A stretch of DNA of 8,008 nucleotides from Flavobacteriaceae bacterium. GTDB taxonomy: Bacteria; Bacteroidota; Bacteroidia; Flavobacteriales; Flavobacteriaceae. The notes under the pieces were generated by a model. That model made no database searches. It was not told the DNA's origin and saw only the letters and a list, made by a program, of their open reading frames with translations. Location: contig JAESTN010000115.1 of assembly GCA_016763595.1 (NCBI GenBank), positions 1-8,008 on the forward strand. Reading direction: 5' to 3'. Every line of letters starts with the position of its first letter. Within the stretch, counting starts at the first letter, position 1. Shown in pieces: positions 7,012 through 8,008 of the stretch. The position numbers and the translations under genes are program-made.

Positions 7012-7963
7012 TGGTATATTTGTTATAATAATAATTCGCAGCTGCTAAATCTTCTAAAGCATGCCCAACAGATTTGAATACCGTAATTTCTTTTGGGTTC
7101 TTTCTTCCTGTTTTTTGATGAGAACACAACAGAAATAAATCGGCTTTGATGTCCTCTTCTTTTAAAGTCCCATTTTGCAATGGAGTCACAATATCTCCAC
7201 TTTCTTTTAATCCACCTTGAAAGGTATCTATATAAACAGCTGCTTTAGAGATGGTTTCATCATCTGCTTCTCGCATGTCTTTTTTATAAGCACCCACTAA
7301 ATCGATGTGCTGTCCAGCCTTTAAATGTTTGCCGAGTACAAGTGGTGTCTTGGATAAAGTAGCACAAGAAATAATGTCGACTTCACTAATTTTTTCTTCT
7401 ATAGTTTGAATCGCTGAAATAGTAAAATCTTCCTCTTTTAATTGATCACAAATTGCTTGTGCCTTTTCAAAATTTCTGCCCCAAACAAACACTTCTTTTA
7501 TCGGACGAATTGACGCGTGTGCTTTTATTAAGTTCATAGACAAAGCTCCGGTACCGATCATTAATAATGAATTAGAATCTTCTCTTGATAGATAAGATGA
7601 AGCTAAAGCAGAGGCCGCGGCAGTTCTTTTTACAGTCAAGTTTTTTGCTTCAAAAATTGCTTTTATAGATCCTTTTATCGCATCAAAATAAATATAAGTT
7701 CCTTGAATAGATGGCAGTTCAAATTGCCCGTTTTTTGGACTTACTGTTACAATTTTTACTCCAGCATTTTTACTTGGATTCCAAGCGGGCATCAACAATA
7801 AAGTTGAGTCGGCCTGTACTTCTGGGTTTGGGAAATCATGATGATGACGCATCGGAACAAGAACTTCATTCGTAGAGAAATGCTGTTTTATTTCAGAAAT
7901 TAATTCTATGAAATTGGTGTTTTCTTCAATAAATTCAGTACTAATTTGTTTGATTTTATCCAT
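7004..7963 (-). CDS. lhpI: Ornithine cyclodeaminase/mu-crystallin family, probable delta1-pyrroline-2-carboxylate reductase
   Basis: The protein has 319 residues, normal for this family. The N-terminal part carries VPMRHHH (36-42), LLLMPAWN (55-62), GVKIVTVSPKN (68-78) and RTAAASALAS (113-122). A Rossmann fold follows, with LLMIGTGALS (133-142) for NAD(P)H binding and VFVWGR (158-163) at the end of the second strand. Near the C-terminus are GAYKKDMREAD (224-234) and the hallmark FKSVGHALEDLAAAN (296-310). The family includes ornithine cyclodeaminase, alanine dehydrogenase, ketimine reductase (mu-crystallin) and delta1-pyrroline-2-carboxylate reductase. Coupling to a Cys/Thr-type hydroxyproline dehydratase favours the last: NAD(P)H-dependent reduction of delta1-pyrroline-2-carboxylate to L-proline. 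It is the first gene of the pair, and its stop overlaps the start of the dehydratase gene. The ATG at 7963 has an AT-rich leader (ATTTTTAACCT) without a Shine-Dalgarno site, and the N-terminus fits the family. Family assignment is firm. Substrate is inferred from context, and ornithine or delta1-piperideine-2-carboxylate cannot be excluded. Confidence 0.85.
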   Translation of the reverse strand: MDKIKQISTEFIEENTNFIELISEIKQHFSTNEVLVPMRHHHDFPNPEVQADSTLLLMPAWNPSKNAGVKIVTVSPKNGQFELPSIQGTYIYFDAIKGSIKAIFEAKNLTVKRTAAASALASSYLSREDSNSLLMIGTGALSMNLIKAHASIRPIKEVFVWGRNFEKAQAICDQLKEEDFTISAIQTIEEKISEVDIISCATLSKTPLVLGKHLKAGQHIDLVGAYKKDMREADDETISKAAVYIDTFQGGLKESGDIVTPLQNGTLKEEDIKADLFLLCSHQKTGRKNPKEITVFKSVGHALEDLAAANYYYNKYTNA

Positions 7964-8008
7964 AGGTTAAAAATAAGAAAAAGGGGTGATACAATAACAT
8001 TCTAACAA
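7964..8008 (-). other. Upstream leader of the reductase/dehydratase operon, cut by the window edge
   Basis: Only 45 bases precede the reductase start on the - strand. They are AT-rich next to the start, with a CCCC tract further out. I cannot identify a complete promoter. Two frames remain open to the window edge, so the end of another upstream gene cannot be excluded, and the pair may be the tail of a longer operon. Confidence 0.3.

Noticed and set aside
7004..7963. Annotation as a true ornithine cyclodeaminase
   Set aside because: Only the family fold supports it. The coupled hydroxyproline dehydratase gene makes delta1-pyrroline-2-carboxylate reductase the better reading, though ornithine is not excluded by sequence alone.
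1..8008. CRISPR array, insertion sequence, prophage, tRNA or rRNA
   Set aside because: No regularly spaced repeats, transposase or phage genes, terminal inverted repeats or RNA gene signatures were seen. Intergenic space is small and otherwise accounted for.

Overview
The window is AT-rich DNA of the Bacteroidota, most likely a (marine-type) member of the Flavobacteriaceae. The evidence is an adjacent SusC/SusD outer-membrane uptake pair, a membrane-anchored regulator with a Bacteroidota-type LuxR-like helix-turn-helix (HTH), AT-rich start regions without Shine-Dalgarno sites, and a candidate promoter of the Bacteroidota type (TTTG / TAnnTTTG).

Layout: (1) Positions 2-991, + strand: the 3' part of a regulator gene whose start lies outside the window. 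It encodes TPR-like repeats, a coiled coil, one membrane helix and a C-terminal HTH. (2) Positions 992-1206: a 215-base regulatory gap with a candidate promoter and a short direct repeat. (3) Positions 1207-4296 and 4309-5847, + strand: a SusC-type TonB-dependent transporter and a SusD-type surface lipoprotein, 12 bases apart, surely one operon. (4) Positions 5848-5943: a gap between convergent units, with a strong 14-bp hairpin terminator. (5) Positions 7963-5944, - strand: two genes overlapping by 8 bases. The first is an ornithine cyclodeaminase/mu-crystallin family reductase, the second a proline racemase family protein.

The most informative detail is in the proline racemase family protein. 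It keeps the first catalytic cysteine (C107) but has threonine (T275) where racemases and epimerases carry the second one. That pattern marks trans-3-hydroxy-L-proline dehydratase, not proline racemase or 4-hydroxyproline epimerase. Its partner is the family that contains delta1-pyrroline-2-carboxylate reductase. Together they would convert trans-3-hydroxy-L-proline to delta1-pyrroline-2-carboxylate and then to L-proline, a complete two-step route in one operon.

The SusC/SusD pair has no carbohydrate-active enzyme beside it in this window. It could import a hydroxyproline-containing peptide or glycoprotein fragment that feeds the two enzymes. This link is inferred from proximity only, since the two units are convergent and separately terminated. 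I see no RNA gene, CRISPR array, insertion sequence or prophage. The parts belong to known families; any novelty lies in their combination.
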